Both the position numbers and the translations under genes were made by a program. This document shows, one piece after another, positions 36,577 through 45,126 of a stretch of 64,000 nucleotides of DNA. Source of the DNA: Chloroflexota bacterium (GTDB lineage: Bacteria; Chloroflexota; UBA11872); assembly GCA_026707585.1 (NCBI GenBank), contig JAPOWQ010000006.1, forward strand, positions 110,411-174,410. The letters run 5' to 3'. Numbering within the stretch: the stretch's first letter is position 1; every line of letters begins with the position of its first letter. The notes beneath the pieces were generated by a model. The model was not told where the DNA came from and ran no database searches. It saw nothing but the letters and a program-made list of their open reading frames with translations.

Positions 36577-38286
36577 CTACACCGGCCGCAGCCGGATGTC
36601 GTCCACCAGCATTTGCAACCGAGTCTCCCCGCGGAAGCTGCGCAGCCCCAACCTGAACGCCACGTCCAGGCACCGCCCGCGGCCAAGCACGGGCTGCTGG
36701 TCGCCATGGCCGAACCAGATGGCCTCCACATTGCGCGCCAGTTCCTCGAATTGCAGGACCACGTGGTCCTCACCCACCAGCCGGGTGTTTTGGATACGCA
36801 CATTCTCTACGACCAGGCGCGGCTCTTCATGCTCCTGTCCCCAGGGCCCCAATGACTCCAGGGCCTGGTAGGTCTCCCACGAGATCGTGCGCGGATACAC
36901 GCGGCCGTCCGCAGCCAGGCGCGGCCCCGTGAATTCAGGCAGATCGAGGCTTGCCAGGGCCTGTGCCAGGCCGCGCCGCAGCGCGTCGACGTTGTGCGGC
37001 AGCACGGAAAAACCGGCAGCCCCGGCGTGACCTCCCCAGTTCTCCAGCCAGTCATCCTGGCGCCGCAGGAGCTCGCGGAGGTTGAATCCGTCCGGCGCGC
37101 GCGCCGAGCCATGCACAAGCCCGTCGATCTCGGCGCCGACAAATGCGGGCGCGCCGAACTCCTCGCTCAGGCGCGAGGCGGCCAGCCCAACCACGCCTGG
37201 CGCGAATCCCGGATCGGCGGCCAGGACCACCGGGCTGCCGTTGACCATCGCCCGCGCCGCGTCCACGACATCCTGGGTCAGCCGGCGCCGCTCGGCGTTG
37301 AGTTCGTTCAGTTCATCCGCCAGTTCGGCGGCCCGTACCGGGTGCCGGGCCTGCAGCAATTCCAGGGCCAGTTGCGGGCTGGCAATCCGCCCGGCGGCGT
37401 TGAGCCGGGGCGCCAGCGCGAAGGCGATGTCGTCCGACCTGATCGCCTCCGGTGTACGGCGCGCCGCCTCGGCCAGCGCCCGCAACCCCGGTCGCGGCGA
37501 GGCCCGTATCAATTCCAAACCTTCCATCACGTACGCCCGGTTCTCGTCCGTCAGCGGCGCCACGTCGGCCACCGTGCCCAGCGCCACCAGGTCCAGGAAG
37601 CGCTCCGGATCCGGGAGTTGCTCCGGGAACTCGTCGGCCAGCGCCTGCACCAGCTTGTAGGCCACGCCCACCCCGGACAGCCCGCCGAACGGGTACCCGG
37701 ATCCCGGCGCATTGGGGTTGAGCAGCGCCGCGGCCCTTGGCGGGCGGGACTCGGTTGGATGATGATCGGTCGCGATCACGTCCATGCCGGCCGCGGCCGC
37801 TCGGTCGATTTCCTCGTGCGCCGTGGCCCCGCAGTCGGCCGTGATGACCAGCGTCGCGCGTTCCCTGGCAACGGCGTCGATCGCGGCGGCATTGAGCCCG
37901 TAGCCCTCGGTCAGCCGTTCCGGAATGTACGGAAACGCGTCCAGCCCCAGCGCCTCGGCGGTGTCCAGCAGCATCGCGGTCGCACTGATGCCATCCACGT
38001 CGTAGTCGCCGTAGATGCACACGCGCTCGCGCTTCTGCATCGCCTGCCCGATGCGCGCCACCGCCAGGTGCATTTCGTCCAGCAGGTACGGGTCGTGCGG
38101 CGGCAGCGGGCCGAGCATGAACTCGTACTGCTTCTCGGCCGTGTCGTGCCCGCGGTTGTGCAGCACCTGGACCGCCAGCGGCGGAACTTCGTCCAGCGCA
38201 GTGAACAGCGCGGCGGGCGCGCGCGGCGCGATGTCCCACACCGCCCCCGTGAGACTGCGCCTGGGATCGTCGCGGGTGTCAGCCAC
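36577..38286 (-). CDS. recJ: Single-stranded-DNA-specific exonuclease RecJ
   Basis: DHH-superfamily 5'-3' exonuclease used in recombination and base excision repair. 569 residues. Motif I GDYDVDGISA with Asp94, Asp96 and Asp98, motif II TADCGAT (Asp151), motif III ATDHHPT (Asp174, His175, His176), and the DHHA1 signature NWGGHAGAAGFSV. The C-terminal OB-fold region follows. It is the first gene of the - strand run and is divergent from the Gfo/Idh gene at 38361. Confidence 0.95.
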   Translation of the reverse strand: MADTRDDPRRSLTGAVWDIAPRAPAALFTALDEVPPLAVQVLHNRGHDTAEKQYEFMLGPLPPHDPYLLDEMHLAVARIGQAMQKRERVCIYGDYDVDGISATAMLLDTAEALGLDAFPYIPERLTEGYGLNAAAIDAVARERATLVITADCGATAHEEIDRAAAAGMDVIATDHHPTESRPPRAAALLNPNAPGSGYPFGGLSGVGVAYKLVQALADEFPEQLPDPERFLDLVALGTVADVAPLTDENRAYVMEGLELIRASPRPGLRALAEAARRTPEAIRSDDIAFALAPRLNAAGRIASPQLALELLQARHPVRAAELADELNELNAERRRLTQDVVDAARAMVNGSPVVLAADPGFAPGVVGLAASRLSEEFGAPAFVGAEIDGLVHGSARAPDGFNLRELLRRQDDWLENWGGHAGAAGFSVLPHNVDALRRGLAQALASLDLPEFTGPRLAADGRVYPRTISWETYQALESLGPWGQEHEEPRLVVENVRIQNTRLVGEDHVVLQFEELARNVEAIWFGHGDQQPVLGRGRCLDVAFRLGLRSFRGETRLQMLVDDIRLRPV

Positions 38287-38360
38287 GCCGCCAGCCTAAC
38301 CAGTCGCCCGCGTCCGGCGCGATACCCTGCTGCGGACTGGCCCGCCCTGGGAGCGGCTGC

Positions 38361-39233
38361 ATGAACCTCGCGATTATCGGCGCCGATAGCACGCATACCG
38401 AAAACTTCGCCGGCATCATCAACCGCGGGCTGGCCGGCCCCGGCCTGCGCGTCACCCGGCTTTGGGGCGCCGACCCCGAGCAGGCCCGCGCCAAGGCGCT
38501 GGAAACCGGCATTGACCACGTGGTCGACGTACCCGAGCAAGCCATGCAAGACGTGGACGCCGTGCTGGTGCTCAACCGCTGGGGCCCCGACCACTTCGCG
38601 CCCGCCATGCAGGCGGTGGACCGCGGCCTGCCCCTGTTCGTGGACAAGCCGCTGTGCGACGACCCGCAAGAGGCCGTCGCGCTGGTCCGCGCGGCCGCCG
38701 CCGCCGGTGTGCCGCTGACCTCCGCGTCCGCCGTGCGCTACGACCGCGCCATCCGCCAGCTGCTGGAGCGCCTGCCCGACCTGGGCCGCACGCGCTCGAT
38801 CATGTTCACCCTGCCCCAGAACTGGCAGCTCTACGGCGTCCACGCCGTGGACGTGATGCACGCCGTGTTCAGCGTCGGCGCGGAGGACGTAACGTCCGTT
38901 CGAGGTGAATTGGGCGACGTGGTGACCATTCGCTGGCCGGACGGCCAGGTCGGCATCGCCAACCAGGCACGGGAGGCCTGGATGGGCATGCTCTGCGTCG
39001 CCCTCGGCGAGAAGGGCTGGACCCACGCCGACATGCCCGGGAATGACACGATCGACGGCTTCCCGCGCATGTACCTGGAGAGCATCAAGCAGTTCCTGTC
39101 GATGCTGAAAACTGGCGAACCGCCGATCAGCAACGCGGAAATGGTTGACGTGATTCGCGTGGTCGCGGCCGCTGATCGCTCGGCAACCTCAGACTCCCGC
39201 CGCGTGCCGCTGAGCGAGATGCCGTCGCTCTAG
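38361..39233 (+). CDS. Gfo/Idh/MocA family oxidoreductase
   Basis: A 290-residue NAD(P)-dependent dehydrogenase-like protein. The Rossmann start is NLAIIGADSTHTENF, where the usual G-x-G-x-x-G is weakened to GADSTH, and the signature EKP motif reads FVDKPL. The C-terminal domain has the typical sheet and the segment YGVHAVDVMHAVFS, with a His at the place of the catalytic His. Shorter than most family members (about 330-380). Substrate unknown; two other family members lie in the cluster at 52-58 kb, so this one may be functionally related or redundant. Confidence 0.85.
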   Translation: MNLAIIGADSTHTENFAGIINRGLAGPGLRVTRLWGADPEQARAKALETGIDHVVDVPEQAMQDVDAVLVLNRWGPDHFAPAMQAVDRGLPLFVDKPLCDDPQEAVALVRAAAAAGVPLTSASAVRYDRAIRQLLERLPDLGRTRSIMFTLPQNWQLYGVHAVDVMHAVFSVGAEDVTSVRGELGDVVTIRWPDGQVGIANQAREAWMGMLCVALGEKGWTHADMPGNDTIDGFPRMYLESIKQFLSMLKTGEPPISNAEMVDVIRVVAAADRSATSDSRRVPLSEMPSL

Positions 39234-39430
39234 CCCACCCACCCAAACACATAGAGCCCGGCGCCCGCGCCGATGGCGGCGCCAATGGCAATCCCCATAA
39301 CAATTGCCACCAGCAGCCACATGCCGCTCCCGCCCGGCGCAGATGACTGGGGCGCGCGCGGCGCCTCCTGCCGTCGCAGCGAGTCCGGATTCGGTGAGAT
39401 CTGCTCGATCACCGGCTTCCGGCTACTCAC
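39230..39430 (-). CDS. Small tail-anchored membrane protein (66 aa)
   Basis: A predicted 66-residue protein with a polar N-terminal half (SSRKPVIEQISPNPDSL) and one C-terminal Gly/Ala-rich membrane helix (WLLVAIVMGIAIGAAIGAG). GTG 39430 is chosen since it gives a compact protein and GGGAG lies about ten bases upstream; the frame continues further upstream. Convergent with the Gfo/Idh gene, overlapping its stop by 4 bases. Function unknown. Confidence 0.5.
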   Translation of the reverse strand: MSSRKPVIEQISPNPDSLRRQEAPRAPQSSAPGGSGMWLLVAIVMGIAIGAAIGAGAGLYVFGWVG

Positions 39431-39594
39431 GGCCGCTGGACTCCCGCCGGCTGGGCGCCAAGCGCGGGCGCAAATGACCCGTGGCCAAGGTCTGCCCCAA
39501 TGTGTTGGGCGTTCAGCCAGCGGCCCGCGACAGGCATGAGCGAGGCTACCATCCGCCCCAACTACGTAGACGGCTAGCTTTCCCAACTGGCTTC

Positions 39595-40812
39595 ATGATT
39601 CGCCAGCCTGCATCGTCCAGCCTTGGCGCAATTTTCGTCCTTCTCACCGTCATGGCGTTCAACGTCAATTTGATTGGACCGATCCTGGGCGAACTGCAAG
39701 CTGAGTTCGACGTATCACTGCCGGTGCTGGGCTTGCTGCTGTCCATGCAAGCCGTGGCCCGCGCCGTGGCCATCGTGCCCGCCGGATTCCTGGCCGACCG
39801 GCTGCCGCCGCGCACGCCACTGGCCGCCGGCACGCTCTGCACCGCCATTGGCTGCGCGATCAGCGCGCTCGCCCTGGACTACCGCGTGCTGCTGGCGGGT
39901 GTGCTCGTCACCGGGCTGGGCACGGCTCTCGTCTATACCACCGGACTCGCGCATACCGTGCGTTCAAGTGAGGGGAGCGACCGTAGCCACACCGCCGGAC
40001 GGATCTTGGCCGCTGTTCAGATGGGTGCCCTCCTCGCGCCCATTCTCTCCGGCGTGGCTGCCAGCCTGCTTGGCTGGCGGGCCGCCTTTGCCCTGGGCGC
40101 TCTGGTTGGCAGCCTCGCCACGCTTATGCCGTTGCTGTTCGTGCGAGCGCCCCAGCCAGCGCCGGAGTCAGGAACCGCGCCGATTCCCAGGCTCGCTCGA
40201 CTTGGTTTGAGCCCCTCCCTGCTGCCGGTGGTGGGCTTCTCCGTTCTCATGCTTGGGGCCGGTACGTTCGCCCTTAAGCAGGTCTTGTTGCCCCTCTATG
40301 GCAGCGTGGGTCTCGACTTCGACCCGGCCCGCGTCGGCCTCGTGCTCACCTTGGCCAACGCGTTGCGCACACTCGTTACCTACAAGACCGGACCGGTGAT
40401 GGATCGCCTTGGCCATCGGCGCGCCCTGATTACGACGGGCGGTCTCAGTGTGGCGGCGGCCTTGCTACTGGTGTTCCCCGCCGGACTGGCCTGGTACATC
40501 CTGGTGGCGGTGCTCTTCGCGCCCAGCGGACTGGTAACGCCCCTGCCGGCCGTGCTGATCGCCGAGCGCATGCCGCGCACCACCGTCGGCCGCAGTATCG
40601 GGATCATGCACCTCAGCGTTGATCTGGCCGCACTGGCGGTGGCCCCGCTGATCACGCTGCTGTTGGACGTCCAGGGCTTCGGCGTCGTGGGCATCGCTGT
40701 GGCCGCTTCGTTCGTCGTCTCCACCCTGATCGGGCTGACGCTCGTGCGCTCTCGGCCCGAACAGCCAGAGCCCGAGCCGCTGTCGCCGCCCGTCGGCACA
40801 CCCGGCCCCTAG
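39595..40812 (+). CDS. Major facilitator superfamily transporter
   Basis: A 405-residue 12-helix transporter of the drug/sugar-proton type. The loop between helices 2 and 3 has the MFS motif A in the form GFLADRLPPR, and the second half has a related GPVMDRLGHRRAL. ATG 39595 precedes the first helix (LGAIFVLLTVMAFNVNLIGPIL). Substrate cannot be told from sequence. It ends with a short Pro-rich tail. Confidence 0.9.
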   Translation: MIRQPASSSLGAIFVLLTVMAFNVNLIGPILGELQAEFDVSLPVLGLLLSMQAVARAVAIVPAGFLADRLPPRTPLAAGTLCTAIGCAISALALDYRVLLAGVLVTGLGTALVYTTGLAHTVRSSEGSDRSHTAGRILAAVQMGALLAPILSGVAASLLGWRAAFALGALVGSLATLMPLLFVRAPQPAPESGTAPIPRLARLGLSPSLLPVVGFSVLMLGAGTFALKQVLLPLYGSVGLDFDPARVGLVLTLANALRTLVTYKTGPVMDRLGHRRALITTGGLSVAAALLLVFPAGLAWYILVAVLFAPSGLVTPLPAVLIAERMPRTTVGRSIGIMHLSVDLAALAVAPLITLLLDVQGFGVVGIAVAASFVVSTLIGLTLVRSRPEQPEPEPLSPPVGTPGP

Positions 40813-40813
40813 T

Positions 40814-40930
40814 TCAGGCCTTCGAGTCGTCCGAGCCAACAATCGCCCCAAACGCGGCCACGGCGTTCTCGACGCCCTGCGTCAGCCGCGCCAAAGCCGC
40901 GCGACGCCCGTGCGTTTCCACGCCCAACAG
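40814..40930 (-). pseudogene. Decayed 3' fragment of the neighbouring hypothetical gene
   Basis: On the - strand this stretch can be read as RRAALARLTQGVENAVAAF..., ending in a stop at 40814. It matches the C-terminal end of the intact gene at 40990-42018 (RRAALARLADVVERAAMAF) in register, and the DNA is clearly similar too. An in-frame stop lies just upstream, so only about 38 codons survive. It looks like the remnant of a tandem duplication of this gene or of its 3' end. Confidence 0.65.
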
Positions 40931-40989
40931 CCCTGATCAGGCATGGGCGAGGCTACCGCCGGCCGCGTTTCGCGCGGCTTGCCGAGGCC

Positions 40990-42018
40990 CTATCGGGAGA
41001 GCGCCCCCACGCTATCCACTTCTCTCGCAAACGCCATGGCCGCACGTTCCACCACGTCGGCCAGGCGAGCGAGCGCCGCGCGGCGGCTGCGCGTGTCCAC
41101 GATCACGGCGCGGCCCCGTAACAGCTCCACCACGCGTCCCGGTGGCTCGCGGTCCAGGCTGGCGGGGAGTTCGAATACCGCGGACTTTCTCCCCTTCACG
41201 GCTTGTCCCAGGGCGAGCGCCGAGGCCGTACCCGTGGAGTCCCAAAGACGCTCGGCCAGTTCGCCCGACGCCGCCCGCATACTCCGCGCCAGTCGCGCCA
41301 GGTCGGGGGCGTCCCACAGGTGATCGGCCTCCTTCGACGCCAGCCAGCGCTCGGCGCACCCGAACCCGAACTCCGCCTGCTCGAACGTCACTAGCAGCCG
41401 CTCCAGCGACGTTGTGTCGCCCAGCGGCGCACCCGCGCGGACAGCCTCGGTCGCCTCCCGCACGGCCTCGATCCCAAACCGAATGCCATTAATCTCAATG
41501 TCGTTTCCGAGGGGCACGAACAGGATTCCCGCGAGGTCGGGCACCGGAATCCCAGCCGGTTTAATCGGCCGGTCCCGCCGTATCGCGCCAAAGAGGCACC
41601 TGACCGGCTTATAAGCGGGAAACGCGCCTCGCCAGCCACCCGTGAGGTCGATGGAGCCAGGTTCCACCTGGTCCGGGCCGACGCCGTGGGCCGCGCCCTC
41701 GGAATCGACGGACTGGATCACCCCAAACCGCCCCTCGCTGAAGACAGGCGCGATCACCAGCCGGCCAGCGGCCGTGTGTTCCCGCAGCGCGGCAATGGCG
41801 CTGCCGGCTTCGTCCTCGGCCCCGATCTCCAGCCGGACTTTGGCCAGGTCGGTGGCCCGAAACAGCGTGGACATCATTCGGGTGTACCGCATCGTCTCGG
41901 CGTCGGCCGTCTCGCTCCACGGCACCCAGAAGGCCTCACCTGAACGCGTAACCAGCGACTCCAGCGACCGCTCGATCCCCATCGCCGCCAGCGCCGCCTG
42001 CAGCGCGTGAAAGGCCAT
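40990..42018 (-). CDS. Hypothetical protein, possibly papain-fold-like at the N-terminus
   Basis: A 342-residue protein that I cannot assign firmly. The start (MAFHALQAALAAMG) and the following FWVPW...RLVIAPVFSEG region recall proteins with an N-terminal cysteine-protease-like fold in which the nucleophile position would be Ser or absent; this is a weak resemblance. The middle contains AERWLASKEADHLW and the C-terminus is an Arg/Ala-rich helix. The true start may lie slightly upstream of ATG 42018, since the frame is open there, but only non-standard codons are available. It follows coaBC by 56 bases. A decayed copy of its 3' end is found just downstream. Confidence 0.7.
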   Translation of the reverse strand: MAFHALQAALAAMGIERSLESLVTRSGEAFWVPWSETADAETMRYTRMMSTLFRATDLAKVRLEIGAEDEAGSAIAALREHTAAGRLVIAPVFSEGRFGVIQSVDSEGAAHGVGPDQVEPGSIDLTGGWRGAFPAYKPVRCLFGAIRRDRPIKPAGIPVPDLAGILFVPLGNDIEINGIRFGIEAVREATEAVRAGAPLGDTTSLERLLVTFEQAEFGFGCAERWLASKEADHLWDAPDLARLARSMRAASGELAERLWDSTGTASALALGQAVKGRKSAVFELPASLDREPPGRVVELLRGRAVIVDTRSRRAALARLADVVERAAMAFAREVDSVGALSR

Positions 42019-42074
42019 GGACCCCGCCGTCCGGTCCGCCGGCCAGCCCGTCAGCCGCGTCTCCGCCGTAGTCG

Positions 42075-43271
42075 TCAGCGGTCGCCGATCATTTCAACCA
42101 CCACGTCCAGTACGGCGGACGCCACGCCGGACTTGCTGGTCAGCGGGACCTCAAGGTCCGGGTGCTCCGGCCGGAGGATCGTGACGGCGTTGGTCTCCGC
42201 CGCAAAACCCGTGTCCGACCCGGCCACGTCGTTGACGACCAGGGCATCCAGCTCCTTGCCCAGCAGTTTGCTCCGGGCGTTCTCGAGATGGTCGTTGGTC
42301 TCCGCCGCGAATCCGACTCGAAGGAAGTCGCCCTGAAGGGACTGCAGCAGGTCCGGGTTTTCAATCAGGTCGATGCCTGCGGGCTCACCGCCGCGCTTCA
42401 GCTTCACGTCGGAGGTGCTGGCCGGCCGGTAGTCGCCGACGGCGGCATTCATGATGAGGGCGTCGCAGCCGCTCACCGCCTCGCGCAGCGCGTCCAGCAT
42501 CTCCTCGGCGGACTCGACGCGAGTCGTCTCCGCGCCCGCCGGCGGCTCCACCGTCCCGGATCCCAACACCAGCCTGGTCGTGGCTCCGCGCTCGATGGCT
42601 GCCCGCGCCAACTCCACTCCCTGGCGACCGCTCGCGGGGTTTCCAATGAATCGCACCGGGTCCATGTACTCCCGCGTACCGCCGGCCGACACGACGACCA
42701 CGCGGTTCTTGAGCGGTCCGTCACGCCCCAGCGTCGCGCGAATGACGTCCAGCAGCACCGGCGTCTCCGGCAACCGCCCCTGGCCCTCCGCGCCCGAGGC
42801 CAGCCGACCGCTCTCCGGCTCGATCACTCGCACGCCGCGCCGCCGCAGCGTGGCCAGGTTGTCCTGTGTGGCCGGGTTGGCGTACATCCCGGGCTCCATG
42901 GCGGGCGCGATCACGATCGGCGCCTGCGTCGACAGCGCGACGGCCGACCCCAGGTCGTCGGCCTGCCCGTGCGCCAGACGCGCAATCGCGTTGGCCGTGG
43001 CCGGCGCAACCAGCAGCACGTCCGCATCCGCGGCCAGCCGTACGTGCGCAATCTCGTTGTCGGCCGTCATGGCATCGCCGGCCCGGTAGACGGAGCGCTG
43101 CGTCAGCGCCTGAAACGTCAGCGGTCCCACGAAGTCCTCGGCCGCTCGCGACAGCACCACATCCACTTCAGTGCCTGCCTGCGTCAGCTTGCTGGCCAGG
43201 TCGGAGGCCTTGTACGCGGCAATGCCACCGGTGACATACAGCACCACCCGCGCGCCCTGCAGCACGCTCAC
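42075..43271 (-). CDS. coaBC: Phosphopantothenoylcysteine decarboxylase/phosphopantothenate-cysteine ligase
   Basis: Bifunctional flavoprotein for steps 2 and 3 of coenzyme A synthesis. 398 residues. The CoaC half has the flavin start TGGIAAYKA and the catalytic His76 (EIAHVRLA), but the PAMN motif is PAME (Glu126) and the catalytic-loop cysteine is replaced (LASG, Ser159, for the LACG of E. coli). The CoaB half has SAGGTREYMDPVRFIGN, AAVGDYRP and K-x-K. GTG 43271 overlaps the coaX stop (GTGA). The two substitutions may define a lineage-specific variant rather than inactivity, because this is the only copy seen. Confidence 0.94.
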   Translation of the reverse strand: MSVLQGARVVLYVTGGIAAYKASDLASKLTQAGTEVDVVLSRAAEDFVGPLTFQALTQRSVYRAGDAMTADNEIAHVRLAADADVLLVAPATANAIARLAHGQADDLGSAVALSTQAPIVIAPAMEPGMYANPATQDNLATLRRRGVRVIEPESGRLASGAEGQGRLPETPVLLDVIRATLGRDGPLKNRVVVVSAGGTREYMDPVRFIGNPASGRQGVELARAAIERGATTRLVLGSGTVEPPAGAETTRVESAEEMLDALREAVSGCDALIMNAAVGDYRPASTSDVKLKRGGEPAGIDLIENPDLLQSLQGDFLRVGFAAETNDHLENARSKLLGKELDALVVNDVAGSDTGFAAETNAVTILRPEHPDLEVPLTSKSGVASAVLDVVVEMIGDR

Positions 43272-44032
43272 GCCGCCGCCTCCGCCTGCTGGATCAGCCA
43301 CAGCCCGCGCAGCGTCAAATCCAGGTCCACGATCTCGAACAGCCCCACGTCCTCCACCACAACCGGCGCTTGCCCGCCCGTGGCGATGGCCCGATAGTCG
43401 CCGCCCAGTTCGGATTGCAACTGCTCGATCAGCCCGCGCACCATCCGCACGTACCCCCAGTACACCCCGGATTGCATGGATCCTGTGGTCTCCGTCCCCA
43501 CCAGCCGGACCGGACGCGCCAGGTCGATGGACGGCAACTGCGCGCCCGCCGCCGTCAGCGCCCGCGCCGTGTTCTGCATCCCCAGCGTAATGATCACCCC
43601 CGCCAGGCTGCCCGCCCCGTTGACGATGTCGAACGTGGTCACGCTGCCCAAGTCCACCACGATCGCCGGCGCCTGGTAGAGCTCGCGCGCCGCCAGGGCG
43701 TTAGCCACCCGGTCGATGCCCACCTGCGCGGGCCGGTCCACCGCCAGGTCGATCACCCGCACGTCCTGCGAGCGGGCGATCAGCGGCTCGCAGCCGGCGG
43801 CGGAGCGAACCGCCGAGGCCAATCCCTCGGTCAGGGCCGGCACCACCGATCCAATAACGGCGGCCTCAATACCCGTTACCTGATGATGCGCCAGCATGGC
43901 GCGCAATAGCGCCTCGTGTTCAGCGGCGCTGCGGTTCAGGTCGCTGTGCACCGCCCAGCGCGCGCCCAACTCCTCGCCGTCGAACACGCCGAACTTCGTG
44001 TCGGTATTGCCGACATCGACGACCAGAACCAT
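43268..44032 (-). CDS. coaX: Type III pantothenate kinase
   Basis: CoaX phosphorylates pantothenate, the first step of coenzyme A synthesis, with an ASKHA fold and a need for monovalent cation. 254 residues with the phosphate motif DVGNTDTKFG (Asp6), GIDRVANALAA, and VVDLGSVTTFDIV. The next step's gene, coaBC, follows with a 4-base overlap, so both are co-expressed. ATG 44032 is divergent from, and very close to, the creatininase gene. Confidence 0.95.
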   Translation of the reverse strand: MVLVVDVGNTDTKFGVFDGEELGARWAVHSDLNRSAAEHEALLRAMLAHHQVTGIEAAVIGSVVPALTEGLASAVRSAAGCEPLIARSQDVRVIDLAVDRPAQVGIDRVANALAARELYQAPAIVVDLGSVTTFDIVNGAGSLAGVIITLGMQNTARALTAAGAQLPSIDLARPVRLVGTETTGSMQSGVYWGYVRMVRGLIEQLQSELGGDYRAIATGGQAPVVVEDVGLFEIVDLDLTLRGLWLIQQAEAAA

Positions 44033-44096
44033 GAAATCTGCTCGCCCAGCCGTCGCCGCTTATCATATCGCCGAACCAGCCCCGGACACGCACCCT

Positions 44097-44930
44097 TTGG
44101 CCAATCTGCCGTCCCCGCTCCGTCTCACCCACATGACCTCGCCCGAGGTCGCGCGCGCTCGCGACGGCGTGGAACTGGTCATGATCCCCGTCGGTTCCAT
44201 CGAGCAGCACGGACCCAACACGTCGCTCGATACCGACCTGGTGATCTGCGAGGACCTGACCCTGCGCCTGGCCGAACGCTTCCACCCCCGCCTGCTGGTC
44301 GCCCCCACCATGCCCTACGGCATGTCCACCTATCACATGGGCTTCCCCGGCTCGATCACCCTGCGCCCCCAGACCTTCCTGCACGTGCTGGAAGACTGCC
44401 TGGCCTCGCTGCTGCACCACGGGTTCACGCGCTTCCTGCTCACCAACTGGCACAGCGGCAACACCTCCGTCATGACCCTGGCATTGCAATCCCTTCCCAC
44501 CCGCCTGCCCCTGGACTTCCTCGCGTCCCTTTCGCTCTACGACCTGGAGGACGACGACCTGGAAGACGAGATCGTCAAGTCCCCCACCTCCGGCCACGCC
44601 TGCGAGTTGGAGACCGCCGAGCTCATGGCCCTGCGTCCGGACCGCGTCAAGACCGACAGCCTGGCCCCCGGCGACCTGAGTCCGCGCGGCAGCCGCCTGC
44701 GCCAGCGCTTCTGGCGACGCTCGATCCGCCGCAACCACGACTTCTCCGACTTCTCCGCCAACGGCGCCGTCGGCGACGCCACCCTGGCCACCGCCGAGGA
44801 CGGCTGGCGCATGATTCACGTCATCGAGGAACGCGCCGACAAGCTCATCACCACCCTCCTCGACTCGCCCGACGACCTGCTGGCCCGCGGTCGCATGCCC
44901 GGCTGGCGTCACGCGCTGCACACCCGATGA
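44097..44930 (+). CDS. Creatininase/creatinine amidohydrolase family protein (copy 1)
   Basis: A metal-dependent amidohydrolase of the creatininase superfamily, about 277 residues. Metal-site segments are seen: IPVGSIEQHGPNTSLDTD, TYHMGFPGSITLRPQTF, and SGHACELETAELM. The NGHGGN motif is altered to NWHSGN. The start is uncertain: TTG 44097 lines up with the start of copy 2 and leaves room for a promoter, whereas ATG 44031 would overlap the divergent coaX start. Family members act on creatinine, guanidinium compounds, formamidopyrimidines or mycofactocin peptides, so the substrate here is open. Its paralogue lies 196 bases downstream. Confidence 0.85.
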   Translation: MANLPSPLRLTHMTSPEVARARDGVELVMIPVGSIEQHGPNTSLDTDLVICEDLTLRLAERFHPRLLVAPTMPYGMSTYHMGFPGSITLRPQTFLHVLEDCLASLLHHGFTRFLLTNWHSGNTSVMTLALQSLPTRLPLDFLASLSLYDLEDDDLEDEIVKSPTSGHACELETAELMALRPDRVKTDSLAPGDLSPRGSRLRQRFWRRSIRRNHDFSDFSANGAVGDATLATAEDGWRMIHVIEERADKLITTLLDSPDDLLARGRMPGWRHALHTR

Positions 44931-44944
44931 GCATCCCCACTCCT

Positions 44945-44972
44945 GTCATTCCGAGCGCAGCGAGGAATCTCG
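44945..44972 (+). repeat. Short dispersed repeat with ATTCC/GGAAT ends
   Basis: GTCATTCCGAGCGCAGCGAG followed by GAATCTCG, an imperfect inverted repeat with ATTCC and GGAAT arms. This kind of sequence is a familiar intergenic repeat in many bacterial genomes. It lies directly upstream of repeat copy C, and the two together make up most of the space between the creatininase genes. Confidence 0.5.
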
Positions 44973-44982
44973 TCCCCCGGCG

Positions 44983-45104
44983 GAGACCTTGGCAAAACTC
45001 CCCTGGCTCTCGCATGCGGGGCCGCTCTTGCTCCCTCTCCCCGTGGGAGAGGGTTGAGGTGAGGGTCTTCCGGGCAACCAGCCTGGGGTTACGCAAAGGG
45101 CTCC
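44983..45104 (+). repeat. Dispersed palindromic repeat, copy C
   Basis: The clearest member of the family described at 5143-5262. It begins GAGACCTTGGCAAAACTC, has a perfect 9-bp hairpin (45033-45041 with 45045-45053, loop CGT), continues GGTTGAGGTGAGGGTCTTCCGG, and ends GCAAAGGGCTCC, whose reverse complement resembles the start. It is intergenic between two creatininase paralogues. Confidence 0.75.
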
Positions 45105-45126
45105 GGCGGCACGAATGGGCCACCCC

